A DNA stretch of 32,676 nucleotides from Planctomycetota bacterium (GTDB lineage: Bacteria; Planctomycetota; UBA1135; GCA-002686595). The position numbers and the translations under genes were made by a program. Each line of letters starts with the position of its first letter. Position 1 is the stretch's first letter. Shown here one piece after another: positions 1 through 7,587 of the stretch. Under the pieces are notes generated by a model. The model searched no databases. It worked only from the letters and a program-made list of their open reading frames with translations, and was not told where the DNA came from. The DNA is taken from assembly GCA_011053145.1 (NCBI GenBank), contig DRLC01000053.1, positions 1 through 32,676 on the forward strand. Direction: 5' to 3'.

Positions 1-1
1 C

Positions 2-310
2 AGCTTCTTGGAGTCCCGAGTCCGCACCGCCGCCTGGCTGCGCTCGAAGCACGAAATCGAGGCCACCCTGAACGACCGCCAGCTCGCCCTCCTCGAGTAC
101 GCCCTCGCGCACCCCACAGCCGAGTTCTCCGTCCCCGAACACAGGCGCTTCCACGGCGTCTCCCAACCCACCGCCTACAAGGACATCACCTCCCTGATCC
201 GTGCCGGTCTCCTCCACGAACTCCGCCGCGAAGGCCGCCGGGTCATCTACGGCCCCACGGACCGCCTCGTAGCCCTCGCCAGGGAGTGCCCGGAACGTCA
301 CAGGAGATAG
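2..310 (+). CDS. C-terminal part of a Fic-like protein (5' end outside window)
   Basis: The reading frame is open from the first complete codon at 2, so the gene almost certainly begins upstream; the TTG at 8 is simply the first possible start inside the window. The visible ~100 residues look like a winged-helix tail: a segment with LNDRQLALLEYALAHP, then VSQPTAYKDITSLIRAGLL, then GRRVIYGP. This is the pattern of the DNA-binding C-terminus found in many Fic-family (AMP-transferase) proteins, where a TA-x-D-I-x-x-L-x-x-x-G-L-L helix pair is typical. The catalytic Fic motif (HPFxxGNGR) is not in the window, so the Fic assignment is an inference from the tail alone; another wHTH protein is possible. 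The stop is followed at once by transposase debris. Confidence 0.55.
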   Translation, partial: SFLESRVRTAAWLRSKHEIEATLNDRQLALLEYALAHPTAEFSVPEHRRFHGVSQPTAYKDITSLIRAGLLHELRREGRRVIYGPTDRLVALARECPERHRR

Positions 311-320
311 AAATCGGTAG

Positions 321-578
321 GAACGGAGTCCGTCCTGGCTCCATACCGGACCGGACTCGAGCTTCCTCGCGAACCAGGTGCGCGTCCTGTTGACGGCCGT
401 CGCCTACGTGCTCTACCAAGAGCTGCGAGCGGTCCCTGGGGGAACGGAACTCCACCGCGCCATGGTGGCGACGATCAGGCTGCGCCTGCTCAAGATCGGC
501 GCGACCATCACCGAGAGCGTCCGCCGGATCGTGATCTCGATGTCGTCGTCTCATCCCTGGAAGGACCTGTGGCCCTAG
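321..578 (+). pseudogene. C-terminal remnant of an IS1380-type DDE transposase
   Basis: An open frame begins after a stop at 318-320 and ends at 578. It translates to about 85 residues with ANQVRVLLTAVAYVLYQELR, then RLRLLKIGATITESVRRIVI, then HPWKDLWP. This matches the conserved C-terminal helix region I recall from IS1380-family (IS4 superfamily) transposases: NQ-x-R-x-L-x-x-x-x-AYVL-x-QELR, LL-KIGA and SVRRIV. The N-terminal half and the catalytic Asp/Asp region are absent, there is no start codon with a ribosome binding site, and no terminal inverted repeats were seen. It is a dead fragment of an old insertion beside the Fic-like gene. Codon use is less biased than in the flanking genes. 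Confidence 0.7.
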
Positions 579-596
579 GAAGCCGAGCACCCCTGA

Positions 597-952
597 ACCC
601 CTAACCAACCCAACCAAGACCTCGACTCGCATGCCCGACGGCACAACGAAAACCCCGGGTCAACTGGCGCCGCTTGTGGGCCCACCTCTGTCCCCGCCCA
701 CCTCCTCGACGAGGACCGCTACGACTTCCGTCCCCGCCTCGACCTCACTCTCCACCACCCCGACACCCCCTGGCCCCCGATCGACCCCGAGGCGGTGATC
801 GCGGAGGGCTCGCACCGAACTCAGTCCACAGAGCCACTCCTCAATGCGTTCCAGGACGAACGCGTCTCCTCCCTGCGCCACCTCGTCGGCCTGGAGCGTG
901 TGTGGTTGAGCGATCGCGGTACTCCGTACTCCAGCGAGTACGCGGGCGGGTA
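597..952 (+). pseudogene. Unidentified coding-like remnant
   Basis: The frame 597-952 has no stop and, from about 690 onward, nearly every third codon position is G or C, as in real genes of this genome. It reads like ordinary protein, for example LLDEDRYDFRPRLDLTLHH and SLRHLVGLERVWLSDRGTP. No usable start codon lies in its first half, so it is either the tail of a gene truncated by rearrangement or a frameshifted gene. The family was not recognised. The rest of the 579-1100 stretch (579-596 and 953-1100) shows nothing beyond a ribosome binding site for the gene at 1101. Confidence 0.35.
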
Positions 953-1100
953 GCGATGGGGCGAAGTCGCGGCTTCGGGCTTTCGTATCGACTCCCAGTT
1001 CGAGTTGGGCTCGAGAAACCGTAGAGTGCCGAAACAGCGCACGCCCGACTCGCGATAAGTCATCGGTAGGTCACCAGCCAGCTCGCACAGGAGAGCACCA

Positions 1101-2153
1101 ATGAACCGCATCAGGCCAGGCAGCGTCCCCGGCTGGGTACGTGACGTTTTGCTGAGTCCGGAGAGAGACAAGCCAGTTGTTGCCGTCACTACACCTCCGA
1201 AGAGACGGGATCCCTGGATGGATCCTGAGCTGTTGGAGGCGTCCCTCGAGGGGGCAGCCGATGTCGTCCTCCTCCAGACCGGCAAGGCCACCTGGGCGCT
1301 CGCCGAGGCTCTCCCCGATCGCCTCGATGTGTACGGAGGGGCACTGCGCATCTGGTGGCCGGGCCTCCATCGAGCGTCCGACCCCTACGAGCACGAGCTG
1401 ATCTTCGTCTACGGGGAGGGAGATGCGAAGCGCGCAGCTCGGAAGATCGTGAAGAGCATCCTGGGTGAGTCTGCGGAGCTCTCCGAGGAGCTCGTGAGCT
1501 CCCTCCAGGTCGCTACGGCCGCTCCTCTTGAGCCCAAGCGGCGGGACGGGCGCGAGGGTGGGCCTTCAGATCGAGCGGTCGAAGAACTCGAGGATGAGCT
1601 CAACAGCATGTCTGCCGATCGGAAGAGAGCTCTGGAGGAGAATGAGAAGCTGAGGAAGAAGGTTGCGGAGCTTCGGAAAAAGCTGAAAAGCGTGAAGGGC
1701 CGGCTCGAGAGCAGCAGCGGCCAGGAGGACGATCCCTTGCGGTCCGGGACGGACTTTCTCCTGGGGGTGCGCCTTGCCTATGCGCGCACCCATGATGAAG
1801 GCACGAGACACCAGTATCCCCTCGGAAGAATGCGAGTGGGGCACTCCTTCATGGAATGCCTCCGTGACCTCCAGGGAGTCGAGCTTTCGAAAGTGCTCGA
1901 GGTCTGCGCCCAGGTCGCGTCTGGTATCGCGCACACGATCGCTGGGAGAGAGGTCCACCAACTCCGCGCCGGGCCCGCTGGATCTCGGTCGAGAACGAGG
2001 AAGTCCGACGGCGCACAGGCCTGGCGGTGTGCTCTTCAGACGCACACCCCTGGGGCGCGGAGGCTGCACTGGTGGGCCACTTCTGGTTCACAGGAGCCTA
2101 CCGTCGAGTTCGCATCCGTCGGCCACCACGACGACTTTGACATTCCCGAGTAA
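1101..2153 (+). CDS. Coiled-coil protein of an unnamed family with C-terminal HDDF motif
   Basis: 350 residues, starting at an ATG preceded by GGAG seven bases upstream. Residues ~20-115 form a compact domain with DVVLLQTGKATWALAEALPD and VYGGALRIWWPG. Residues ~158-203 are a strongly charged coiled coil (ELRKKLKSVKGRL). The C-terminal ~130 residues contain an AHTIAGREVHQLR segment and end with WRCALQTHTPGARRLHWW and VGHHDDFDIPE. From memory, this R-R-L-H-x-W plus H-D-D-F ending recurs in uncharacterised proteins, mostly actinobacterial, so the reading frame is probably correct to the end although codon bias weakens there. There is no signal peptide, so it is probably cytoplasmic. Its codon use is less GC-biased than that of neighbours and it sits beside transposase debris, which suggests horizontal acquisition. 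Function is unknown; a nucleic-acid or defence role is possible but unproven. Confidence 0.8.
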   Translation: MNRIRPGSVPGWVRDVLLSPERDKPVVAVTTPPKRRDPWMDPELLEASLEGAADVVLLQTGKATWALAEALPDRLDVYGGALRIWWPGLHRASDPYEHELIFVYGEGDAKRAARKIVKSILGESAELSEELVSSLQVATAAPLEPKRRDGREGGPSDRAVEELEDELNSMSADRKRALEENEKLRKKVAELRKKLKSVKGRLESSSGQEDDPLRSGTDFLLGVRLAYARTHDEGTRHQYPLGRMRVGHSFMECLRDLQGVELSKVLEVCAQVASGIAHTIAGREVHQLRAGPAGSRSRTRKSDGAQAWRCALQTHTPGARRLHWWATSGSQEPTVEFASVGHHDDFDIPE

Positions 2154-2188
2154 CGGAGGTCGGGGCAGGGAAAGGGGTGGTGCGCTCC

Positions 2189-5100
2189 TCATGGTACGCG
2201 GATCGTGATCTCGGTGGTTTCGGCTCCCGTGACGTGGGGGTGGGCGAGTTCGAGGCCCTGAGGGTTTCGCGCGATGTAGTCTCCTTCGGGGAGGCGGTGG
2301 TAGGTCGCGGTGCCGCCGTTGTCGGTCTTGGGGCTCGCGTCCACGAGGCCGTTCGCGGCCCAGGTCGCCACGCTCTTGCCGGTCATCGTGTCGATGAGGT
2401 CGATCGGGACGCCGGAAAGGGGAAGGCCGGAGTCGTCGACGAAGTGAAGGGTGAGGTCGCCGAGGCGGCGCAGGGGAACGGGGAGTGGAGTGGGGTTTGG
2501 GGAGGCGCGGACCTCGAGGGTCTCGGGCCAGTGGGACGGCGCGCTGACGCGGACGCGGTAGGTTCCCGGGCTGAGCAGGGACCAGGTCAGGGTCCCGGTC
2601 GAGTCCGCGCGGCGCCGGGATGGCGTGTACCTGGTCTTCCCGTCCAGGAACACCGCCTCGGCGGAGGGGACTGGGCCCGCGGGGGAGGAGGCGACGAGCT
2701 GGATCGCCGCATTGGCTGCGAGGGTGAGCGTCGGATCGGGCCGGGAGGGATCCAGGTCGACCCCGAGCCGCATGCCGCGCGAATCATGGAAGAGCTCGAT
2801 GCGGACGGGATGGCTGGGGAGGCCGTAGAGTTCGGCGAAACCCTCGGCATCGGTGCGGTAGTGGGGGCCCAGGATCGTGCTCACCGGATCCAGAGCGCGG
2901 ACTTCGACTCCGGCTACGGGGTGCTTCTCGGGGTCGACGACCCGGAGCCGGAAGGGCTCCTCCGAGTCGTCCAGGTCGAGGACGAGTTCGCCGTCCCGGA
3001 AGACGCCCTGGGCCGCCGCCAGGATCGTCCCCTCCATCGAGACGAGGCGCACCCAGACGATCGGCGCGTCGAAGCAATCCGCTTCGAAGCGGCCGTCTTC
3101 GTCGAGCATGCCGAATCGGTACGCCTCCAGACCCTTGGAGGAGCGGTAGCGCACTTCGACTCCGACGCGCTTGTCCGCGGGGAGGACCGCCGGGTCTTTG
3201 GGTTCGAAGTGCACCAAGAGATGGTTGGCTCCCCCGATCGCGACGTCGAGATTGCGCCTCTTGCCGGGCGTCAGCTCGAAGACGACCAGGATCGACTCTT
3301 CATCCTCGTCGTCCCAGCCACCCGCGATCTTCAGAACGTGTCGCCCCGCGGCGACGCCCTCGAAATGCGCTCGTCCACCCGCATCGAAAGGCGTCAGTGG
3401 CAACTCCATCCCCGTCACCTGGCTGTACGCGTGGAACGAGGCGTAGTTCCCCGGGCCGTGAAGCGTCACGTCGAAGCTCTGCAGGGGGGAGAGGTCGATG
3501 CGGATCGGCGGTGCATCGTCCCGAAGGGAATCCGTCACGCGCACGAGGTCATCGGAGTAGTCGTCCGCCGAGACCCGCAGGAGCGTGACGCCGCGCTTCA
3601 TGCCGTCGATTTCGAACGCGCCGGTTTCATCGGTCACGACCGCGGGACCCCAGAAGGCGGCCGGGCCCAGTGCCGTCGAGACGCGCTGGCGGATCCGCGC
3701 ACCGACGATCGGCCTTCCGGTATCGGCGGCGAGGACGACACCGCCGCGCTTGCCGCCATCCGCGAGCTCGAGTTCGACAGGACTGTCCTCGCCTTCGCGG
3801 ACCGTGACGCTCGTGGGGTTTCCAGGCGGGTGCTCCGGGGAGGACGCGATCACGAGGGCCGCTCCCGGCGCGACCCCGTCCAATTCGAAGGAACCGTCCT
3901 CACGGCCCCAGAAATCCTCCGCCGCGTACACCCAGGGGTGTCCCTCGGAAATCGCCAGGACACGGAAGTCGGAGACGGGCTCACCGTGGGACGAAACGGT
4001 TCCCGTGATCCTGCCGGCCCGGTCGAGCGGAATGGTCAGACCCTCTTCGTTGACGCCGATCGAGAAGTCCTGGTCCGGATAGTCGTTGCTGATGTATCCG
4101 GGAGCCTCGATGTGCACGTCGATCGCGGACGACACCTCGTCGGGAAAGGACCAGATGTTGATGTTGCCGTCGGGGCGTGCTCCGCGCGTCACCGAGTGTT
4201 CGGTCCCGTCTTCCTCCCACCGCAAGGTCGCTTCGGAGCCGTGGATGATCTCGCCCTCACGGTTCACCGCGGTGATCCAGATGTTGCGCCCGCGCTCGGC
4301 TCGCAGCTCCAGGTAGATGTGAGCGCCGGTCGCGGGTGCGGCAAAGTCCTCCTGCACGGGAATGATCGGCGAGCCCTCGAGGTAGACGCGGTAGACGGCT
4401 CCTTCGACCCGCGGAAGCCGGATCGGACCCCAGTCTCCGGCCTCGATGTGGCGCAGGATGGTGAGGTTGCGCTCCATCGATCCCTGAAGGAGCGCGATGC
4501 GCATGCGCCGCTCTCCTTCGTAGTGGAGGTCGGACCAGTCGGGCAGGATCACGGTGCCGGAGAGCTCGAAGCTGTCGAGGAGTCGCAGCGTGATGCGTCC
4601 CTGTGGCCTCCCCCGCCAGGGAAGGGAGACAGCGTTCTCCAGGGTCGCGACCAGCGCCTGTTCGCCGTCGAAACGGGGGATGGTGGCGATGCCTACTTCG
4701 TCGGCGACAGCGGTTGCGTGGACGTGGCGGGCCGAGATGTCCTCGGGCCCGATCGCTTGCGGCGCGGATTCCCCCACGCGGGGCGCGATCCCGAACTGTT
4801 CGACCATCGCCCCGGGCGCAGGCGACCCGTCGGAGCGGACGACCGCGACGACGAGCGGATCGGAGTCCGGAAGCACCAGTCGGATCGCACCCTCTTCGCC
4901 GGGCGGATAGGAAAACGTTCCCGAGGCTCGTCCTCGCTCCACGTCGCTCGCCGAGAGCACGAACCGCCCGGTCTCCTCCTCTCCAAGCCAGCGCTCGAAG
5001 GAAAAGCGTCCATCCGAACCCGTCCAGGTCCGCTGCGAGGGGGAGTCCGTCGGCCCCCATTCTCCCTCTTTCCAGGCGGGCTCCCACTCGAGGTCTCGTC

Positions 5101-5413
5101 GCGTGAGAACCGTCATCTCGACCAGGCACCCCGCAACCGGATCGCCGGCGCTGTCCACGACCCAGCCCGTCACGACGGGGGAAGAAACCTCCTCTCTCCT
5201 GGTGGCGGAGTGGGCCTGCGCCTGCGCAGCGGGGGCAGCCTCTTCGATGACCCGGGAATCGGACCTGAGTTCAGGGGCATGCGCTTCTTGCGCGGGACCA
5301 GGCGTCTCGAGGACGGCGCGGCGTCCCCCGTTCGGGAACTTGTTTCGGGTCGTCCACAGGAGCGCGGCGATCAGGACGCCCACGACGAGGACGAGGATTC
5401 TCGACGGTCTCAT
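2189..5413 (-). CDS. Operon A gene 4: membrane-anchored CarboxypepD_reg-repeat protein
   Basis: 1,074 residues starting at ATG 5413. Residues ~5-22 form one hydrophobic N-terminal segment (ILVLVVGVLIAALLW) after two Arg, so the protein is probably anchored with its bulk outside the cytoplasmic membrane. A low-complexity linker (~25-75) is followed by many Ig-like carboxypeptidase-regulatory repeats of the form G-x-V-x-D-x-x-G-x-P-V-x-G and DG-x-F-x-L-x-G, for example GWVVDSAGDPVAGCLVEM and GREDGSFELDGVAPG. There is no peptidase or other catalytic domain. It is a full-length paralogue of the gene at 26146-29364, sharing LEWEP-W-EWG, SLPWRG, LPDWS, YEGERR-RI and LEGSPIIPV in the same order. It is the last gene of operon A, 33 bases after gene 3, and its own ribosome binding site is weak. 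A surface or adhesion role is inferred. Confidence 0.88.
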   Translation of the reverse strand: MRPSRILVLVVGVLIAALLWTTRNKFPNGGRRAVLETPGPAQEAHAPELRSDSRVIEEAAPAAQAQAHSATRREEVSSPVVTGWVVDSAGDPVAGCLVEMTVLTRRDLEWEPAWKEGEWGPTDSPSQRTWTGSDGRFSFERWLGEEETGRFVLSASDVERGRASGTFSYPPGEEGAIRLVLPDSDPLVVAVVRSDGSPAPGAMVEQFGIAPRVGESAPQAIGPEDISARHVHATAVADEVGIATIPRFDGEQALVATLENAVSLPWRGRPQGRITLRLLDSFELSGTVILPDWSDLHYEGERRMRIALLQGSMERNLTILRHIEAGDWGPIRLPRVEGAVYRVYLEGSPIIPVQEDFAAPATGAHIYLELRAERGRNIWITAVNREGEIIHGSEATLRWEEDGTEHSVTRGARPDGNINIWSFPDEVSSAIDVHIEAPGYISNDYPDQDFSIGVNEEGLTIPLDRAGRITGTVSSHGEPVSDFRVLAISEGHPWVYAAEDFWGREDGSFELDGVAPGAALVIASSPEHPPGNPTSVTVREGEDSPVELELADGGKRGGVVLAADTGRPIVGARIRQRVSTALGPAAFWGPAVVTDETGAFEIDGMKRGVTLLRVSADDYSDDLVRVTDSLRDDAPPIRIDLSPLQSFDVTLHGPGNYASFHAYSQVTGMELPLTPFDAGGRAHFEGVAAGRHVLKIAGGWDDEDEESILVVFELTPGKRRNLDVAIGGANHLLVHFEPKDPAVLPADKRVGVEVRYRSSKGLEAYRFGMLDEDGRFEADCFDAPIVWVRLVSMEGTILAAAQGVFRDGELVLDLDDSEEPFRLRVVDPEKHPVAGVEVRALDPVSTILGPHYRTDAEGFAELYGLPSHPVRIELFHDSRGMRLGVDLDPSRPDPTLTLAANAAIQLVASSPAGPVPSAEAVFLDGKTRYTPSRRRADSTGTLTWSLLSPGTYRVRVSAPSHWPETLEVRASPNPTPLPVPLRRLGDLTLHFVDDSGLPLSGVPIDLIDTMTGKSVATWAANGLVDASPKTDNGGTATYHRLPEGDYIARNPQGLELAHPHVTGAETTEITIRVP

Positions 5414-5446
5414 CCGGTGGCGTGCGTGCGCTCCCAGAGCGGAACG

Positions 5447-5620
5447 CTAGAGGCTGAAGAAAACGTTTCGGTCAACCGCGCGGCCCGGTGCGTGTGCGTG
5501 TGGGGGGCCGCCGATCACCTGGGCATGCGACGGCTCGATCACCAGAAAAGGAGCACAAAAGACAAGGACCGCAAGCACCATCCGGACCGAAATACCGCGG
5601 GGTCTTCTAAACCAATGCAT
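5447..5620 (-). CDS. Operon A gene 3: small secreted peptide
   Basis: 57 residues. The ATG at 5620 lies inside the end of gene 2 (14-base overlap) and has AGGAG eight bases upstream. The N-terminus is a clear signal peptide: basic n-region MHWFRRPRGISVR, hydrophobic core MVLAVLVFCAPFLVI, then a probable cleavage site at SHAQ. The mature part would be only about 23 residues, Gly/Pro/His-rich, ending RNVFFSL. The gene at 29381-29563 is its positional counterpart, with the same size, a signal peptide ending in AQ, a short polar mature part and a hydrophobic end (SVWRLL), although sequence identity is low. The shared position, coupling and architecture are the evidence that it is real. It could be an exported signalling peptide, a ligand of gene 4 or a small envelope component. 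Confidence 0.7.
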   Translation of the reverse strand: MHWFRRPRGISVRMVLAVLVFCAPFLVIEPSHAQVIGGPPHAHAPGRAVDRNVFFSL

Positions 5621-6482
5621 CGAATAGACTCCTGGCGACTGTTCCGAGACGTTCGTTCCTGACTCTTTCCTTCATGGGGTGCGGCAAGTTCCAGTGGGCC
5701 GCGTTGCGATCCGCCTGAATCGCCAGCAAGTACCGCTCACGAATCGGAGCGAGCGCCTCTTCGAGTTCGCTCAATTGTTCCGCTGCGGCAAGGGCCTGGT
5801 CGACGTTCCCGACGAGAAGCGACTGCAGGAACCAGTTCGCGGCGGCCGGTAGGACACGTTCGTCGATTCGCGCCGCCGTTCGGTTGTGCTCGAGGGACGA
5901 GGCGTGGTCGCCCACTATGTGGTGGCAGGTCCCGACGACGGTCCATGCCGCCGCGCGATGTCCCGGGCTCGGGCTCCGGTGGGCGAGTTCACCAGCAACG
6001 TCCAAGCTTTCCTGGATCTGCCCCTCGATGCAGCACAGGCTGGCAAGAACGTGCCGAACATCGTCCGAAGGCGACAGCCTCAACGCGATTCGCGCAGCCT
6101 CGGAACCTAGCCCTCCGCGTGGGGTGTCGAGAAGCCATTTTCGTTCCTCCGGCCAGTGCACTCCCCTGGCGGAAGCTGCCAGAGTGCTGCGCCGTCGCCA
6201 GTCCGTTTCCTCGACCGGCTCGCCCTGAAGGATCGTACGTGTCTTCTCCACGGGGCCCTGCAGGGTGAGGAGGCAGCCCTGGTAGAGGAGGAAGGCGACC
6301 TCTTCGCGGTGGTGGCGGAGGAGGTGACGCTCTTCCTTCGAGAGAAATGGGGCGCCGGCGGAGAGAGGCTCCTCGTAGGCGCGTCGGACGGGGAGGCTCG
6401 CGAGGTGATGCAGCGTCGTGGAGTCATCCGCGAGGGCGACCTCGAGCAACGCGCGGACCTCGGGAGCGATCGTGTAGGTCAT
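5607..6482 (-). CDS. Operon A gene 2: helical TPR-like protein with HREEVAF motif
   Basis: 291 residues with no signal peptide or membrane segment, so probably cytoplasmic. The start ATG overlaps the stop of gene 1 as ATGA and has GGAG eight bases upstream, indicating translational coupling. The N-terminal ~75 residues carry PFLSKEERHLLRHHREEVAF followed by LLYQGCLLTLQ; the paralogue at 29541-30431 has PFLSTRERYLVEWHREEVAF followed by VLHQGCRLALQ. The rest is a run of amphipathic helix pairs resembling degenerate tetratricopeptide repeats (for example AAAWTVVGTCHHIVGDHASS). No catalytic motif is visible, and the Cys pattern of zinc-binding anti-sigma factors is absent. A protein-protein interaction role, perhaps as partner of the sigma-like gene 1 product, is inferred from position only. 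Confidence 0.8.
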   Translation of the reverse strand: MTYTIAPEVRALLEVALADDSTTLHHLASLPVRRAYEEPLSAGAPFLSKEERHLLRHHREEVAFLLYQGCLLTLQGPVEKTRTILQGEPVEETDWRRRSTLAASARGVHWPEERKWLLDTPRGGLGSEAARIALRLSPSDDVRHVLASLCCIEGQIQESLDVAGELAHRSPSPGHRAAAWTVVGTCHHIVGDHASSLEHNRTAARIDERVLPAAANWFLQSLLVGNVDQALAAAEQLSELEEALAPIRERYLLAIQADRNAAHWNLPHPMKERVRNERLGTVARSLFDALV

Positions 6483-7210
6483 GGTTGGTTCTCCAAGGTA
6501 CTCTCGCGTCGGAGGAGTTCGTCCAGCATCCCCTCGCGATGTTCTTCACGGGCCAGGCCGAGGAGGAAGAGGGCCTCCCAGAGATCGTCCGCGATTTCGC
6601 GGGCGTCGCCGCCGAACCACTCGGCGGTCTTTGTGAGAGTCCAGCCGTCGAGAACGAGTGCGAAGAAACGGCGGCGGGTACGCTTCGAAAGGTTGTGGAA
6701 GCGCACGGTCGGCTCGTCCATCCGCGCAGGGTCGAGGCGAAGCGTGCGGGCGAGGAACGCTCCGGGGGCCTGGGCAGGGTCGTCTCCACCACCGTTGCGA
6801 ACCCATTCGGCGTCTCGATTGAGGATCCGTGCGAGCGTGCGTTCGAGGCGGCCTGCCAGCCAGCCGTCAACCTCCTCGGGCCGCGGGGCCCTGTCCTCGA
6901 GGCTCATTTCGCAGGCGACCTCGATGATCGCCCCCTCGTAGAGGCGCTGGGGGTCGACGAGCAGGCCTTCGCGGCGCAGAAGGGCGATCGAGCGGGGACC
7001 GAGAGCGAGCGGATCGCTGCTGGCGATGCGGTGCACGGCCTCTGCTTCGCTCAGGCCGAGCAGGGACTCGAGGAACGCGGCTGCCTTTGCCCCCTCCGAT
7101 TCGTCGGTCGGCGCGTGGGGGATGAGAACCCCAGGCCGTGCCCGGTCTGGCCGGTGCGCTGGGCCCTCTCTCGGGGGCGGCGGGGGGTCCTTGCGAGGCG
7201 TGGGGGCGAT
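6479..7210 (-). CDS. Operon A gene 1: divergent sigma-factor-like protein
   Basis: About 243 residues if translation starts at ATC 7210. The only canonical upstream start (TTG at 7270) coincides with a promoter -35 box and has no ribosome binding site, whereas GAAGGAG lies eight bases before the ATC. A Pro-rich N-terminus (~1-40) precedes a helical region with LLVDPQRLYEGAIIEVA. The C-terminus, VRFHNLSKRTRRRFFALVLD followed by AEWFGGDAREIADDLWEALF, resembles sigma-70 region 4 (L-P-x-x-R-x-x-F, then an IA-type helix-turn-helix). The paralogue at 30428-31114 has FNALPQSVR at the equivalent place. Canonical region-2 promoter-melting residues were not recognised, so it may be a degenerate sigma factor or another HTH regulator. 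It is the first gene of the operon. Confidence 0.72.
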   Translation of the reverse strand: MAPTPRKDPPPPPREGPAHRPDRARPGVLIPHAPTDESEGAKAAAFLESLLGLSEAEAVHRIASSDPLALGPRSIALLRREGLLVDPQRLYEGAIIEVACEMSLEDRAPRPEEVDGWLAGRLERTLARILNRDAEWVRNGGGDDPAQAPGAFLARTLRLDPARMDEPTVRFHNLSKRTRRRFFALVLDGWTLTKTAEWFGGDAREIADDLWEALFLLGLAREEHREGMLDELLRRESTLENQP

Positions 7211-7241
7211 GGCGGAGGCTCCTTCTCTCTCAGGGAAAGTG

Positions 7242-7270
7242 AGGATATTGAGGGGGCGGAATCCCGTCAA
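7242..7270 (-). promoter_or_regulatory. Promoter of operon A
   Basis: On the minus strand TTGACG (7270-7265) and TATCCT (7247-7242) are separated by exactly 17 bases, a good sigma-70-type promoter. Transcription would begin near 7235, followed by GAAGGAG and the in-frame ATC at 7210. The distance from the -10 box to the ATC is 31 bases, the same as in operon B, which supports both the promoter and the start assignment. Confidence 0.6.
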
Positions 7271-7587
7271 TGGAGCGGGGCGCGGGAGGGTGGGGCGGGG
7301 CCGGACGTGGAGCAGGGTCGTTCGGAGGAGGTGCGGGGGGCTGCGGGGCAGAAGTCGGGGAACTGCCTGGGCCGGCCCTACCCGGGGCCCCTTCCATGCC
7401 CGTTCCCGGGACTCCGAGAGCGAGATTGATCTGACTCAAGGGGGTCCTTAGTCGGGAAACCACAAGACCTTGGGGCTGGTGGATGGGGAGCCACCACAGG
7501 ATGTTGGATCGGTCGGTGGGGAGTACGCTTGCGGTGGTGGGGCGGTGGGGTTTACACTCGTCGATCCCGAGTCAGGCCCAAGACGGC
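7271..7587. other. Intergenic region between operon A and nrdJ
   Basis: A divergent intergenic stretch of about 400 bases runs from the operon A promoter to the nrdJ start at 7676. It is very G-rich on the plus strand and shows no convincing coding frame. GGGAA near 7452, AGCCACCACA near 7490 and GAGTCAGG near 7570 vaguely recall parts of a cobalamin riboswitch but do not form a convincing match. The only clear structure is the palindrome at 7588-7616, listed separately. Confidence 0.5.

Noticed and set aside
1774-2208. Second plus-strand frame over the C-terminus of the coiled-coil gene, suggesting a frameshift
   Set aside because: The main frame ends in R-R-L-H-W and HDDF motifs that fit the family, so no frameshift is needed.
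2177-5662. 1,161-codon open frame on the plus strand opposite operon A gene 4
   Set aside because: Composition is Arg/Gly/Asp-rich nonsense with no domain. It is the antisense shadow of a real GC-rich gene; the minus frame shows clear CarboxypepD_reg repeats and a paralogue.
7211-7270. TTG at 7270 as the start of the sigma-like gene
   Set aside because: It coincides with the -35 box of a well-spaced promoter and has no ribosome binding site; the ATC at 7210 fits better. It stays as the fallback if non-canonical initiation is disproved.
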